The notes beneath the pieces are model-generated. The model saw only the letters and a list, made by a program, of their open reading frames with translations, searched no databases and was not told the DNA's origin. A program made the translations under genes and the position numbers. From contig CM037464.1 of assembly GCA_021014325.1 (NCBI GenBank), forward strand, positions 8,835,127 through 8,899,126: a stretch of 64,000 bases of DNA, given 5' to 3'. Origin of the DNA: Plazaster borealis. Its lineage: Eukaryota; Echinodermata; Asteroidea; Forcipulatida; Labidiasteridae. Below are positions 37,717-50,060 of the stretch, in pieces (position 1 is the stretch's first letter; the number at the start of each line of letters is the position of its first letter).

Positions 37717-38612
37717 ATAAGACTTTAAGAGTGTGGGGTGGACGAGTTACCGTGCTTATTGTGATTAAATTTCAAATGACAAGGATCTACGTGTACATGT
37801 GAGTTATATAAAACAAATATTGAATCATTTTGTTCATGCATTGTTGCAGAATATAATCACTTGGTGAATTTGTTTTTGACCATTTTACCTGACTTTGCCT
37901 CGTGAAATGGAATAGTTCAGATTTCAGATTGTGACTATATTTTGTTACAATGCACTCATATAAGGCCAATTCCATTTTAGAAAAGTGCAGGGCTGTTTTC
38001 TCAAAAATCCTCAACTAAAAAATTCTGTTTCATGTTCTTCAATAGATAATAAAGGCTCGATAACATACACAAAGAGTGAATATCAACATCAAATGGTTTG
38101 ATTTTGATACACTACTGACTTCTTAATGCTATTCTAAATTGAAGTTTTCCATGGAAAAATGTTTTTTGATTGAATTTTCTAACTGTCCACTGAGCGGGGA
38201 AAATTCTAAGTAAAAAAAAAGTTCAATCATTGGCCGATCCAGTTTTTGGAGTTGGTAATTTTGTAATACTACATTGATCAATGCAACCAAAACATGTTAG
38301 AAACGTTAACTGCTGTTTATGCCACCGGTATTAACACATCCTATGATCTTGTAGTTCACCTGTGAAAAAAGATAAACCACCACTTTGTTTTCGCTTGGCG
38401 ACAAAATCTGGATAGTTTACGGTAGATCTTAGACCTTTATGTGTGAATAAGTTTTATAGAGTAGAGGTAAGCCATTTTACGTATAGTTGTTTGTTAAAAA
38501 GAGGAAACAAAAACAAAACCAAAACAAAACTGCAAATGGAGCGAATGCACCTGCGACGTGATGATTTTGTCCCTCTCTGCCGATCAAAAACAACGGCACG
38601 GAACAATCTTTT

Positions 38613-38833
38613 AACTTTTATGCTCTGATTTGTTATCGTTTTCTGATAAAAAAAGAAAGCTTCAAATAGAATGTGTTGTTTATTTGGCTTGCCTGTTTGG
38701 TTGTTAGTTCGTTTTGAATCAAAAACAACTTTTATGCTCTGATTTGTTATCGTTTTCTGATAAAAAAAGAAAGCTTCAAATAGAATGTGTTGTTTACTTG
38801 GCTTGCCTGTTTGGTTGTTAGTTCGTTTTGAAT
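38613..38833 (+). repeat. 114-bp direct tandem duplication
   Basis: Two copies, from AACTTTTATGCTCTGATTTG to TTAGTTCGTTTTGAAT, start at 38613 and 38727 and differ at about one position (TTTATTTGG versus TTTACTTGG). The near identity means a recent duplication, and the second copy may be absent in other individuals. Confidence 0.95.
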
Positions 38834-38912
38834 TTTTTTGAGTCTAAATAACCCAAAAATCACTCAATAAATTTGGCATTTTCACTCGGGAGGATAAAAA
38901 AAAAAAAATTCC

Positions 38913-38934
38913 ACATGGCAAATATTTGCCATGT
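38913..38934. repeat. 22-bp perfect palindrome
   Basis: The sequence ACATGGCAAAT is followed at once by ATTTGCCATGT. It is fully self-complementary with no loop. Confidence 0.9.
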
Positions 38935-39239
38935 TGTGTGTGAAATGAATGACTAGCCCAATATATACAATTTAAGAAATGCACTGGTTGAAATAAAGCA
39001 ATGAAAGTCTACAGACAATGCAGTTCTAACAAGACAAAAATAAATAAATCTGTCATGGGTGTGTTGCTTGGAATTTTTTTGAGATTTTTAAGTAAAACAT
39101 TGAGTACTTTTAATGAACTTTATTTGCTTGCAGCACTGAAAGTATTGAGGTTATCAGACCAACCAAACGTGCAATGACATGTGAATGGTATTTCCACATG
39201 TGCATGTACATGTAGGCGTATGGGCGTAAAAGGGGCAAT

Positions 39240-39790
39240 CCATTGAGTGCTGAACGGGCTGACTAGGCTTGCACCCAGTCAACAATGAGTTCGGTTGGTG
39301 AATGTAAACCCCTAAATATTGAGTGTTTACCACAGCACAAAAAACCTATAAACCAGTTGGCATTTAGATGTTTTGGTGAAGAGGAACCTAAAATATTGCA
39401 AGGTTCATATCATACACGTACATGCACTGAGCGACATTTATGTTTGGTTTACAAAATGACAAGTGTTTATTACACCTTGTACACCCAGTTGACATTTTGG
39501 TGTTTTGAACACCCAGGAATCCTAAATACTTAAAGCCCAAAGGCCACCCAGTGGGTATATGTCCCAAGGCGACATTTTAGGTACACTGGGGTATATAATG
39601 GATTCATTCACCACCTAATGAGCTCATCAGTAGGTGACATTTTGTCAGTAGCTGACCCTGTGTGGGTGTTTTGTAGAAGGTGGTAATGTTAAAAGGCATA
39701 TGATCACATACCCCTAGTTAATACACATGCTGGGTTTCTGGGTACATTGACCCCACTGGGTATTTGGCAATAGTGGGATAGCCTTTACTC
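39240..39790 (+). repeat. Degenerate repeat region with GACATTTT and CACCCAG motifs
   Basis: TTGGCATTTAGATGTTTTGG, TTGACATTTTGGTGTTTTG, GCGACATTTTAGG and GTGACATTTTGTC occur at about 39357, 39489, 39569 and 39635. CACCCAG or an ACTGGG(T) companion lies between them. It reads like an old low-copy array. The frame at 39285-39533 is part of it. Confidence 0.35.
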
Positions 39791-40924
39791 TACTGATGTT
39801 TATGGATTTTTGTGTGGAGAAAACGCCAACATGTTTTCCTGTCTCCATCGAGGGAGTTAGCGATGCCTATAGCCATATGGTTGGCCAGGCAGCTTGGTAT
39901 TCAACGCAATGCACTTTTTTTCCTTTTTTTTCAAGCCTGTCACTTCCCCAGATGCTCTTGAGCTGTGTACACTGTCTGCATTGGATGACTCTCTTAGTCT
40001 TAGTATGGAGCAAGTACACTTTTGTAACTAGCATCTGTGGTGATTACTTATTTAAGCCACCAGTATCACTAAAGGGTAAAAATATTAATCAATCTACAGG
40101 CAGACTTTCTGGCCTTGAACTTCATACTTGAAGAGGCAAACAATTTCCTATGATGAAGGGCATTGTCAGGAAAATCTTCCTTTCCGTTCAAACATTCCAC
40201 AGGACACCAAGGCAGTGACCCTTGCAAAAATCACTTCTGTCCCCAAACAAAATACAGCATAGAGGAGCAAATGATGTGATTGTCAAAGTAAAGAATTATT
40301 GTGGTTTGTAGAAAAGTAGTGCAACACAAACACTTACTTGTTTCATACATGTTATTGTAATCATTTAAATTGCCTGGCATCAAATTTGATAGGAACTGAA
40401 TTGCAGCACGAAAAATGAAAAAATTCCTTAGGGAGATTGTTACATCTCAAGTAAACTTGCAGAACAACTATCTACAAATCACTTTACTCATCCTAAACTA
40501 TTTTAACAATAAGTAACGCAGCTAAAATCTTTGCAAAATGTCAGATGACTGACAGCAAAGTCAAATCACAAGACAGAATTCCTTAAATTTTACACCTCAA
40601 ATGAAACATCAACCCTATCAATGATTTGCCAACAATCCTCCAACCTCCAGTAGCACTGCCTCACTGCTCTCACATAAATGTTGAGCATGCCATGTTATGA
40701 ATCATTATATTAGATTAAGCTAGGTAATACCTACATTGTACATGTACACCTCCTCTCACGAGTCGAGCTGTTTCCCTAACCCTTAACAATGCTACCTATT
40801 TAGGATAAACCAGCCTTGACGAGGCCCTAATTTGACCAACTGGATCCCGTCCATCTTAACTAGTTCACCATCCACCAAGGTGGCACTTCTCTGGTAGCAC
40901 AGTATCCATTTTTAAACACAAGCG

Positions 40925-41035
40925 AACGCCGATGACGTTCGTCTTCATGACCCCTTTCACTGTCTTACAAAAAAATATATTGGAGGTATAAAGGAGAGGA
41001 ACGACAGTGGAAGGAACTTTGTGGAATCCAGGGTA
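40925..41035 (+). promoter_or_regulatory. Weak promoter-like segment (CRE, TATA, donor)
   Basis: A CRE-type TGACGT at 40933 is followed by GGTATAAAGG (TATAAA at 40987) and then by a good donor, CCAGG|GTAAGTGAC, near 41033. The order would suit a TATA promoter with a very short first exon. Each motif alone is common, so this is a suggestion. Confidence 0.2.
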
Positions 41036-41989
41036 AGTGACTGAAAGAGGAGATTCAGAATGCTTAAATAGGTAACCAGGAATAGCTGGTCTCTGAGTGA
41101 CCCTTGTATCAGAAGTCACTTGTATCAGAATGTGATGGCTTTACGGTCCTACACTCTGACTGAACTTGTAACATCTCACTGGATGGTTAGCCTCTTCAGA
41201 AAAAAAAATCACTTCTATACTCATACTATTCTAGAACAGGTTGCATTCAAAGTAATTTTTATTAAATGTCTACATGTATATTCCTTAAACAGGGACATTT
41301 GTTTAACATTAACTTTTTAGGAGAAAAAAAAAATCTCAAAGCTTCTTAAAAATTTACAAATGGGTTAGTTCTTTGTAAAAAAGAAAGTGTACCAACCAAT
41401 AAAGCTTGCTTCTTTTAAAAATCTCACTCCAAATGAATAATACATCATTGTTTAATGAAAGAGCTAAACATTCCCAAACTGTAGTATTCCAGACACATAC
41501 AGTACTTTTAAGAGGAACGAATACCATTGGTTACTGGATGAGGACATAAAAATTAACTCATTTTACTTCAATGTACTTGTTTTCAAGACCTAGTTGGTAA
41601 TAATTCACTTATATACAACAAAGGCAGCATTCTCTACAAACCTTTATGAAGTATGCCATCTTTTTTTATGATGCACTTTTTAATAATGAAAATAAAGTAA
41701 TATTCTGTTTCAAATTGTTATGAAAAACAAAATAATTCCTATAGAAGATCTCTACTACCATCAAAGTTTTACACCACCATTTGTTTTCAGTTTGTATCTT
41801 TATCAGAAACTCGTCCTCAAAAAGAATTTTTTTTTAGATTACAAAACTCAAACTAAGAGAAAGAAAGAGAGAAAGAGAAAAAGGAACAAAATGGAAGCAA
41901 AGTAAATACTCACACAGCAACATGCAATATCTTAAAACAGTTTTGTGATTTAACTGAGGATTAACAAACATCCAGAACACAATTTGTGT
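41036..41989. other. Noncoding AT-rich DNA
   Basis: A purine run of AGAAAGAAAG type lies at 41850-41890. No gene is seen. Confidence 0.5.
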
Positions 41990-42210
41990 AGCCCATTTTG
42001 TCAAAGAAATCTGACTTTACAAGGAAAGCACGGAGAGTAGTTGAGTGTTGGAGGAGTAACGGCAGAGAATGCTGTTTCACTTGCTGTTGTACTGTACCGT
42101 GTGATGGCATGACTCCCCTATACAGGCCCTGCCATGAAAGCATGGCTAGAGTCAGAGCGGCTGTGGCGGACTGTCCCCAGACAAGCCATTACAGCTAGGC
42201 CTGCTTGTCA
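41990..42210. other. Non-repetitive island, Cys-rich frame of doubtful meaning
   Basis: A plus frame without ATG at its start reads RKARRVVECWRSNGRECCFT then CCCTVPCDGMTPLYRPC. The Cys spacing does not fit a known fold that I can name. No splice sites are convincing. Confidence 0.15.
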
Positions 42211-43599
42211 ACAACTCATGGCTTAGCATAGTGGATACCTGCTTAAATCTAGCCCGATGACAGTCTCAATTGCCCTTCTTACCGAATGGAACTCAAATCT
42301 CTGTCAGTTCAACTGGTGTTAAAGACTTGAAAATAGATAACTCTATACGACTGTTAAAATATCTCATACAACTACTACAGCATACATTTTTGAAGTGTAT
42401 TTACTTGATTTTAAGCCAGCAAAGGTTGCATTTAGAGAAAATACCTAAATTTGTATGATTTTTGAGTGAATTAGTTTATTCTCATCAGTGTGAAACTAAG
42501 AGGTGTAAATTCTTGAAGATACAAAAGTTTCAAGATTCTTCATTGCCAATTATGCCATTGAGAAAGAGCTTTGTGGGTATCAAGTGCAGTGTCATCAACT
42601 CCTTACTGTTCTGTATTTAATAGTCTTTTGGGTTGGTAATCATTTTTACAATTGCAAATCCTTTATTCACTCCTTATTTGTTGTAAACAAACATAATTTG
42701 TCTTCTTTTTTGTCAAACAAATATTATTTTTTCGTAGACAGGTGATTACGACCAATTCCCTAAACGATCTAACAGCCATTTTTTTTCGGGTTCATACAAA
42801 CATATTTTATCAGGTGAGGAATACATGAAATAAATTTAATTTCAAGATCAGATTTTCGTATTGGCTTTGGAATTCAGAGTAATTATTTGGGTTTACACAA
42901 CAATCTCTGTCTCGCCTCTAAATAATCCAAACCTGTCAAGACATGTGGGGAATTAATTGCCAAAATGTCAACCAATTTTAATTTTCTGTGCTTGATCAAC
43001 AACTCAAAAAAAGAAGAAGATAACCTTCTCAGAGAAGAAGACTATTTGTTATTTGCAGTATTTTCAATAATAACATTCAACACAGTTTATGGGTTGGTAC
43101 AATAATATTTTTTGGGAATTTAATTTTGTTAATCACCTATGTTATGAGTAACAACCTTATCTTAAAAATAATCCCTCATCTTTTATTGGAAACAGATACA
43201 ACATTTTATTGTTCTGATTTTAAAATACTTTTCAAAAAAGTACATTAACAATTCTTAAATTTGACATGCTCAGTCACCGTTACCTTAATTTTTTATTTAG
43301 CAAAACACTAGAGCGGTAAATTAAAAGATGTTAACCATGGCCAAATTTCAAAGAACTGCTTAGCAGCCAACTTAACCTGCTATGTATTTTGGTAGACAAC
43401 CAGTGACAAACACTCAATATCAAATGGCATTTTAGCTGGTGACCTGTTACCGTTAATCACAACTTCTCAATGTTAAGCAAATTTTGCTATATGGAACACG
43501 GTCAGATATCACACAAGGCAACACTTGACTCTTTAATTGTCTTTTAGCCTTACATTAACCGAGGATGTGTCGTGGCATTACAAAATTAAGACAGTTGTT
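42211..43599. other. Noncoding AT-rich DNA
   Basis: A GCTTAGCAG copy of the dispersed family is near 43360. Nothing else is recognised. Confidence 0.5.
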
Positions 43600-43985
43600 G
43601 TAGAGCACTTCAATTTTGAATCCTGATGAGAAGTAAGTAAATCAGCTGGCAGGGGTATGTAGTCATAACTCTTACACCTCCAGCAGAGCACTGTACGAGC
43701 CAGGTGAGAAAAATGATTGGCGTCCTGCCATCATGCCACAGACAGCTGATGTAGTCCCATCGGACAGACAGGGGTACCGATGCAGACTCACAGCTAACCC
43801 AAACTCCTTCTGGGTTGGATATGGCCGCAGGGAAATACCCCACCCCCCACTCCCGAAAAGGTTAAATTTTTCACAAAACAACAACATTATCAGTTTGAAT
43901 GACGATGACCGAGTCAAATTTGTGAAGCATCCCAAATATCTAATGTCAATTACTGCAAATGGCAAACGGGTGTAATTTCCAACGC
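43600..43985. other. Non-repetitive island with overlapping open frames
   Basis: Frames of 77-97 codons are open on both strands, which is more likely from composition than from coding. The minus-strand one reads SLRPYPTQKEFGLAVSLHRY then PCLSDGTTSAVCGMM in its middle. No family is recognised. Confidence 0.2.
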
Positions 43986-44639
43986 TGATATTTTCTTGAC
44001 TTTTCAGGAAATGAGTTTGTTCGTAATTACGGGTTGTTCACCTTCGTATCCAGCTTAAATTAAATTCAGTTTCTGTTTATAACTGAAAATGTAGATAATT
44101 TGCAATGAATTAAGGTCAGCTGGCTTAGATGGAGAGTTCTAATTGAACCTGTGCATCTCTGGTACAACTATGTGGGCAGAAACAGCTTGACTTGACTTAG
44201 AAATATATCAAATCTTCCATTTGTCAATTTATATAGTTCACTCTGCTATCAAATAAAACAAGATCATAACGATGTTACCAATACATCACAGACTGTAAAT
44301 ATCAAATCAATGACAAACACTGAAATAATTTAAATCCATTACATGAGCTGAAATAAGAATAGAAATTCGGCAATTTGAATTTGGTCATAATAAACCAACT
44401 CTAACAAATGCATTAACTTCACACCGATGGCAAAGGCTGGAAAATTACCTTAGAAAAACAGGGCCTGCATGACAGTGCAACCAGCTGTCTGGTATATGTA
44501 ACCACTCAAAGTACACTCTTAAGCATCATGCTGGGTGTAACCAGAGGCCCCCCTGGATGAGTATACACCAAACATTGAACTGATGTGGGTCTCTTACCCA
44601 AGGCCTTTTCTCAAATACCGCTCTGTCTGAAGTTATCAA

Positions 44640-45180
44640 AATCCCATGGCAGCCCGACTCAGAGCGACACGCGACACACTGCCGCTCGCTAGCACGCCTG
44701 GCAGGGGATCAATTGGTAGGGAGCCCTAAGAACAGTGTGCCGTGACTCCCGGGCTATAACCGGCAACAGGGGCGACGCGGATCGTTTGCCAAGTGGTGTG
44801 CCGGCCCGACAGAAACAAAATCAAATATCTGAACCTGTCCTTTGGTTGCCCCCGTATCTATTGCTTTTAGATTCTTGTCAGGAATTTGGGGCATATTTTT
44901 GGCTCAGAACCTACTTTGCGAGATGGGATTAAATGTAATTAAATTGATAGCGGGGCTTGGAGGGGTGTTTGGGATGGGGCCGGATATGAGGGACGTGGAT
45001 TAAAAGAGGAAGAACTCGGAGCTGGATATTTGGTGGCCCTTGATTGCCCTTTGATCCATGCTGGAGATATATTAGGCAGGAATTCAGTAGCAATTTGGAC
45101 TGTGTGGTATTTGCTTGTAGTAATGTTAATATCCGTTTCTTCACAAGGTATAAATTGCCTCAAATTTTTCCAAGGGTGAA
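44640..45180. other. CpG-bearing island with homeodomain and Otx-type sites
   Basis: The left part (44650-44820) is the most CpG-rich unique stretch of the window (GAGCGACACGCGACACAC, GGGGCGACGCGGATCG). It is followed by GGGATTAAATGTAATTAAAT plus TGATAGCGG, which holds an Otx/bicoid-type GGATTA, TAATTAAA and a GATAG word. It looks like a promoter or an enhancer. Confidence 0.35.
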
Positions 45181-46578
45181 ACATTAAGACGTAGATACTG
45201 GTGTAATGACATTTTGGTAAACATCATTGTAAAAAATGTCCATTTAATATTACATCTAAATCAGTTGCCAAGAGAAAAACAGTAAAGTTGTTGTCAGCTA
45301 CTGGCTGGGAAACTAAATGTACAAGTCCACAATTTTGTACAAATAATAATGAACTCTAGCAGATGAAGATAGTGTGTCTTCAAAGAGGCGTTATGAAGGA
45401 AGACTGGTGTTTAGATGTGAAGTTCTCAATATAACAGACTTTTAGCCTTTGAAAAATGCTGAGTGTGTTAACCTATTCCTTTGCGCTAGACCATTTTAAA
45501 TTGAAATTCGTCTCGTCAATTAACAGCTCGTGTAAAACTGTGAACAGTTTAAGCCAAAAGTATCTGCACAGCTGTTTGTGGTATTTCTTGCTATGGACTC
45601 AACTAATGTAATTAAATACTGTATTGCATCTTAACATTGTTATTATCTACTTTAATCTGCCCCGCACAAAGAATTGAATTTAACCACTGATCGTGAACCT
45701 AGTGATTTGGATAACAGGCATTTAGAAATACAGATTGTTAACTTAGTCTTGAACTACGGCTCTTCATCATCAAAAGATCGTTAGAACAAAACCAAACTGG
45801 ATCACTGAAAGGTACTTAAGTAAAGTTCAGAAATTCCACAAAAAGTTCAAGCATTCCTTAACCCCCCCCCACCCAACAAAAACGACGAAGGGAAAGAGTA
45901 GACCATTGGTAAAATAATTAAAAGTATTTATACTTATTATAAGTTTCAAGTATTTTTATCAGTACTGAGAACTGGAAAAAACATTCACTGTAAGCAGCAT
46001 TTCACTAAGTTTGTGACTAAAAGAGGCCAACAAATACAAGTTAGATGCTTTTTAGATATTGAGAATAGAAGATGTATTATAATGTCACTGTGGTTTATGA
46101 GTTAATTTTATATTTCATTGACGAATGTTTCTTGCGGGGGGAAGTGTTTCAAGAAAATGTTTCAATACTTTTCATGACTTAAAAAGATGTTATGGGGAAA
46201 AAGTTACCAATAAATCTAGCCCACAAATGATGGTTGAAAAGATATTGTACATACTGTACACTGTACATAAATATTGCACATCAGAACTAGGCACATGGGG
46301 GATAACTACATATACACTCCCTGCCAATGTGGCAGTTAGTAATGACAAGTAAACATTTTATGGAATGTTCACAAACATGTTTTGAGAAGTATTTAACATT
46401 ATGTACAATGTTGCCTTTTAGAAGTGTACTGTGCAGTTACTGTGCAGTACAAGCTACTTTACAAGCAGATAAAGAAATAGCTTATTTTTACTATTTGTAT
46501 TCAAACAAAGGGTAACGAAAACTGACATAACAACTGAATAGTTTTTTTTAAAGATTTGTTTTATATAAAGGATAATTT
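45181..46578. other. Noncoding AT-rich DNA
   Basis: No gene is seen. A short C run lies near 45863. Confidence 0.5.
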
Positions 46579-47058
46579 TTACAAAACAAAAAATGGAATT
46601 TGATGCTGTAAAGACGACCAGTTTTTACAGTTAGGGAAATATCCAGCCTTGTGGAAGTTCCCGTAACAACCAATGTTTAACTGTAGGTCAGGGTTCACAA
46701 GGCATGAGTAAGAGAGTTGCTGATGCAGGTTTTGATGATCCAGCTCATCATGGATGCTGTAAAGGCATCCAGACAGTGTGGGCGGAGGGATATCTATCTC
46801 ACACCGGTTCACTAACAGGTCTGATGGGTAGCCAGCAGGCGGGGGCCAAAATAGCACAGTGTGAGGATACACAGCCCTAAGATTGGAGAGCCGAGTCCGC
46901 AGTTGGCCGGCCAGCAGTGTTGGTGATGAGGCTGATGCAAGCAGGCCATACGCACTAGCATACTTCTTGACCATCACAACCCAGCTCCATCTCTCTCTCT
47001 TCAACATCGTCTGACTTTGCTCTGTGTAGCCATTTTTGATTTGTATGATTATCACCAT
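46579..47058 (-). other. Longest ORF of the window (159 codons), coding status uncertain
   Basis: An ATG-started frame of 159 codons covers a non-repetitive island of raised GC. The middle part (RERWSWVVMVKKYASAYGLL, then SASSPTLLAGQLRTRLSNL and RAVYPHTVLFWPPPAGYP) has protein-like composition, while the last 15 residues run into AT-rich sequence. I see no domain, signal peptide or family. It may be an unrecognised exon, a 3' UTR or a conserved noncoding block. The length alone is only mildly significant at this base composition. Confidence 0.2.
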
Positions 47059-47742
47059 ATTCCAGCTGGGAGACTATGTCGTGATGTCAAACTTGAACCT
47101 CTGGCGAGCTTGCAATTATTTGTTTGTTTCACGAATCCTCTAGTGGGGTGCAGTTTGGGGAACAACTCGGCGGTGGTGAAAAGGGGAAAAACAGTTGAGA
47201 CAACGCAAGGCATTGATGATGAAACTGGCTTGATAACAAGGTCAAGTGCTGTGAAGAGAAAAACATCACCACGATGGAGGGAAACATGCAGCATCAGCAT
47301 CTGAATTCCACTGATATACAGAGGATCCCAGAAAAAAAGATGAAATGCAACTTGGATAATGAGGAAGGGCAAATGATGATGAAGAAAACAGATGGAAGAA
47401 GCAGAAAAAAAACAAATTGGGATGGGTTACATATAGTGATCACTCAATGCTCATGTGCCAGGACTTTGCGCGCTGTAAGACGCCCACACATTATTTGGGG
47501 CTAAATCTACAAGTCTGACAATATAGTCACATTGCATGTTTCCAGTGGCTCATACCGGAAAAGTTATAAAAAAAATACACACACAAAAAAACCTCACAAA
47601 AAACCCCGTACCATCCAACAAGATGGAGAAAGGGACAAGCAATAAGCCTGGCATTAAGATTGAGCAATGAAATGATGGAACTGCCCTTTTCCTCCAGTCA
47701 AGCAAAAATAGAGAAAAATTATAATTCATGTGTTATTGTCAG

Positions 47743-47828
47743 CCTGCTCAAGAGTTTTGGACGTCCTCTGCCGGAATGGTGCCCATCTGAATTGGCTCCC
47801 CAGCAGTGGACAGAGACATTACACAGAG
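47743..47828 (+). other. Candidate internal exon, unknown protein
   Basis: A frame open across the interval reads LLKSFGRPLPEWCP then SELAPQQWTETLHR. It is followed by a strong donor, CAGAG|GTATGTG, and preceded by an acceptor (TGTTATTGTCAG). A second acceptor with a very good pyrimidine tract (CCCTTTTCCTCCAG) sits at 47696 and would extend the exon in the same frame. The interval is richer in GC than its flanks and the wording (PLPEWCP, APQQW) looks like protein. I could not place it in a family. The exon would end in phase 1. No partner exon was identified. Confidence 0.3.
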
Positions 47829-48779
47829 GTATGTGGGTGTTTAAGTACTGTTACGTGTAAGTCATTTCACCGTGTTTGTATTTCAAAGACATTGTACGCA
47901 TTTTAACAACATATACTGCTGATGATTAATGCCACTAAATTTGAGTTTTGTTATTGACTTTTGGGGAAAACAAGTCTTGGTATATCCATTACGGGGGCAC
48001 GTTGTTTCCAAGTTTAATTAAGAGCAATCGTTGCACTCAAAATATACAAACTTTTCTTGGGCATGTGAATGGCCATCATTTGTTGTACAAACGAGTACTA
48101 TATTTGGTTTTCACCAGGCCTGGCCTTTCATCTTTAACAGGGCAGGACATTTTCATTTTGCAAAGGGCACTTCCATAAGAAAAATCTTAAAAGTCTATGG
48201 GAAACTTTTGAAGGGGCACCAAGGCCAAGACCCGGGCAACAGATGCTATGGATTCAGTTGCCTTCGTGTAATTCCAGGCCTGTTTCACCGAATACTTTTT
48301 AAACAATTGTGCTTGTGTGTACATGTACAGTATTTTCTTATTGTTTTTGGCAAATAAATACTTTAGAAGGGAATACAGCCTGCCAAGTACATGTACAAGG
48401 ATGGTTCAAAGTGTAAAGCAATAACCATGCAAATAAGAATAAAGATGAACACGTATCAAACCCAGACGATTAACTCTATAATGAAGAATACATTTTCAAC
48501 AGACGTTGCGATGCCAACTAACACAATTTTGGATTGATGTCAGAGTTGTAGTTTAGCTAGTCTGTACACATGCTTTCTTACACTTGAATCAAAATGATCA
48601 CTGAAAATATTTTGTAACTTTTATATAATACAATTCTAATAACTGCACTGAGATATACAAGAGCCAGGTCATGCTGGTAGAGAACTGTTCATAATTTGTG
48701 TAAATAAAAACTAACTGGGATTCAGCAGCAGACTTATATCTTATAATTTAATGTTAAGTTCTTTTATTCCCTAATTTAT

Positions 48780-48975
48780 TTTTGAGGCCAATATAACCGT
48801 TTTCTTTAACACAGGTTCAAACAACGGGCCAATATAACAATATCTCTGGGCCAATGTTAATATAATGTAACTTCATCTGAGCAAATACTCCGTTCTTGGG
48901 GGCAAATAGGTCCATAACCATTCAATCATAAGGGCCAATATATTAATTTCTTATAGGGCCTTTATAACAAACATG
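48780..48975 (+). repeat. Degenerate repeat of GGGCCAATATAA
   Basis: AGGCCAATATAACC, GGGCCAATATAACAA, GGGCCAATGTTAATAT, GGGCCAATATATTAAT and GGGCCTTTATAAC follow each other over about 190 bp with unequal spacing. Four contain a CCAAT core. Confidence 0.55.
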
Positions 48976-49729
48976 TACTCAGGATTAACATTCCATAACA
49001 TTTATTTAATATGATGCACACAAAAATGTATGAATCAAAGTTTAAAACATGACACATGCTATGCGTCACAAATATTTTGATGGTAAGTGTTTAAACAGAA
49101 TGTGGTGCACATGAACTAAAATGAAGTTTCAATCATTTTTTTAAGTCACCCAGTTCATGTGTGAAGACAAACCATGAATCAATTTGAACCCTGTAGTTAT
49201 CCATTAGATGTTTATCGATTAAAACACAACAAATCTCATGAGTCAGTTGATTTTTTAACAAGATTTTTCTGACAAAGCCGCCACAAAACGATCTCTTAAA
49301 TTTGGCATGTCTTGTGTGCATATAGAAAGATCATCTAGAAACTTGACACATGAGCTTTGTTCTTCTTTTTGTCTGCACTATTCCAGTAAAAAACCAATTT
49401 GGTACATTTATAAGGTCATGTTAGGAACTTCTTGCCTAAAAAAGATCAGCGTATAATTATAGCTGTGGCTAGAACATCTACCCTTTTTCGGAGGGGGGTC
49501 ATTCTCCTAAGTGTAAGATCTGCTTCAATACCTTTGATGTAACCCAGTCGAGGCATTTAAGAGTAGGTCACCTCTATAAGGCCAGGGTGTGAACCCATTC
49601 AAAGCACCCAGTTGCCCCATTCATGAGCCCAGTCTCGGGTAGTAATTCACCCAGTTCCTGGTTCTTTGGTTAGCCCCGCAGTAAGATTTCAATGTTTATA
49701 GAGGTATGTCCGTGTGATCAAAGAAATGT

Positions 49730-50060
49730 CATTCAGCCCACACACTAGCGTAGGTACACAATAGCCGACAACATATGGCAGTGAGGGGATTGCATCGGCT
49801 GGCCGTTAGGAGACCTTTACTGCCTGAATAGCTCGGCGTGTGTCTCTGTGTCCAATTCTGTCTTGGCGGACCTCTCACAGGAACTCTTTCACTGCCGGGG
49901 CTATTTAAACCGCTGCAGCCGGGACGTGAGCTCATTCCGGAAAATCCCCGTAGTGGGAGGGTTGGAAGTTGGAACATTGCAGTAGGCAAGAGATGCGGAC
50001 AGCTACATCTCGTCCCGCTACTTCAATGATTATAAAAAGTCTGCTCCTGCCACTGCTTTC
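49730..50060. promoter_or_regulatory. GC-rich promoter- or enhancer-like island
   Basis: It contains GCTATTTAAACCGC (TATA-like), ATTCCGGAAAATCCCCG (an ETS core CCGGAA overlapping a kappaB-like GGAAAATCCC), GTGGGAGG and GATTATAAAAAG (TATA-like). Frames on both strands stay open through it because of composition. No start codon with a long frame follows. Confidence 0.35.
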
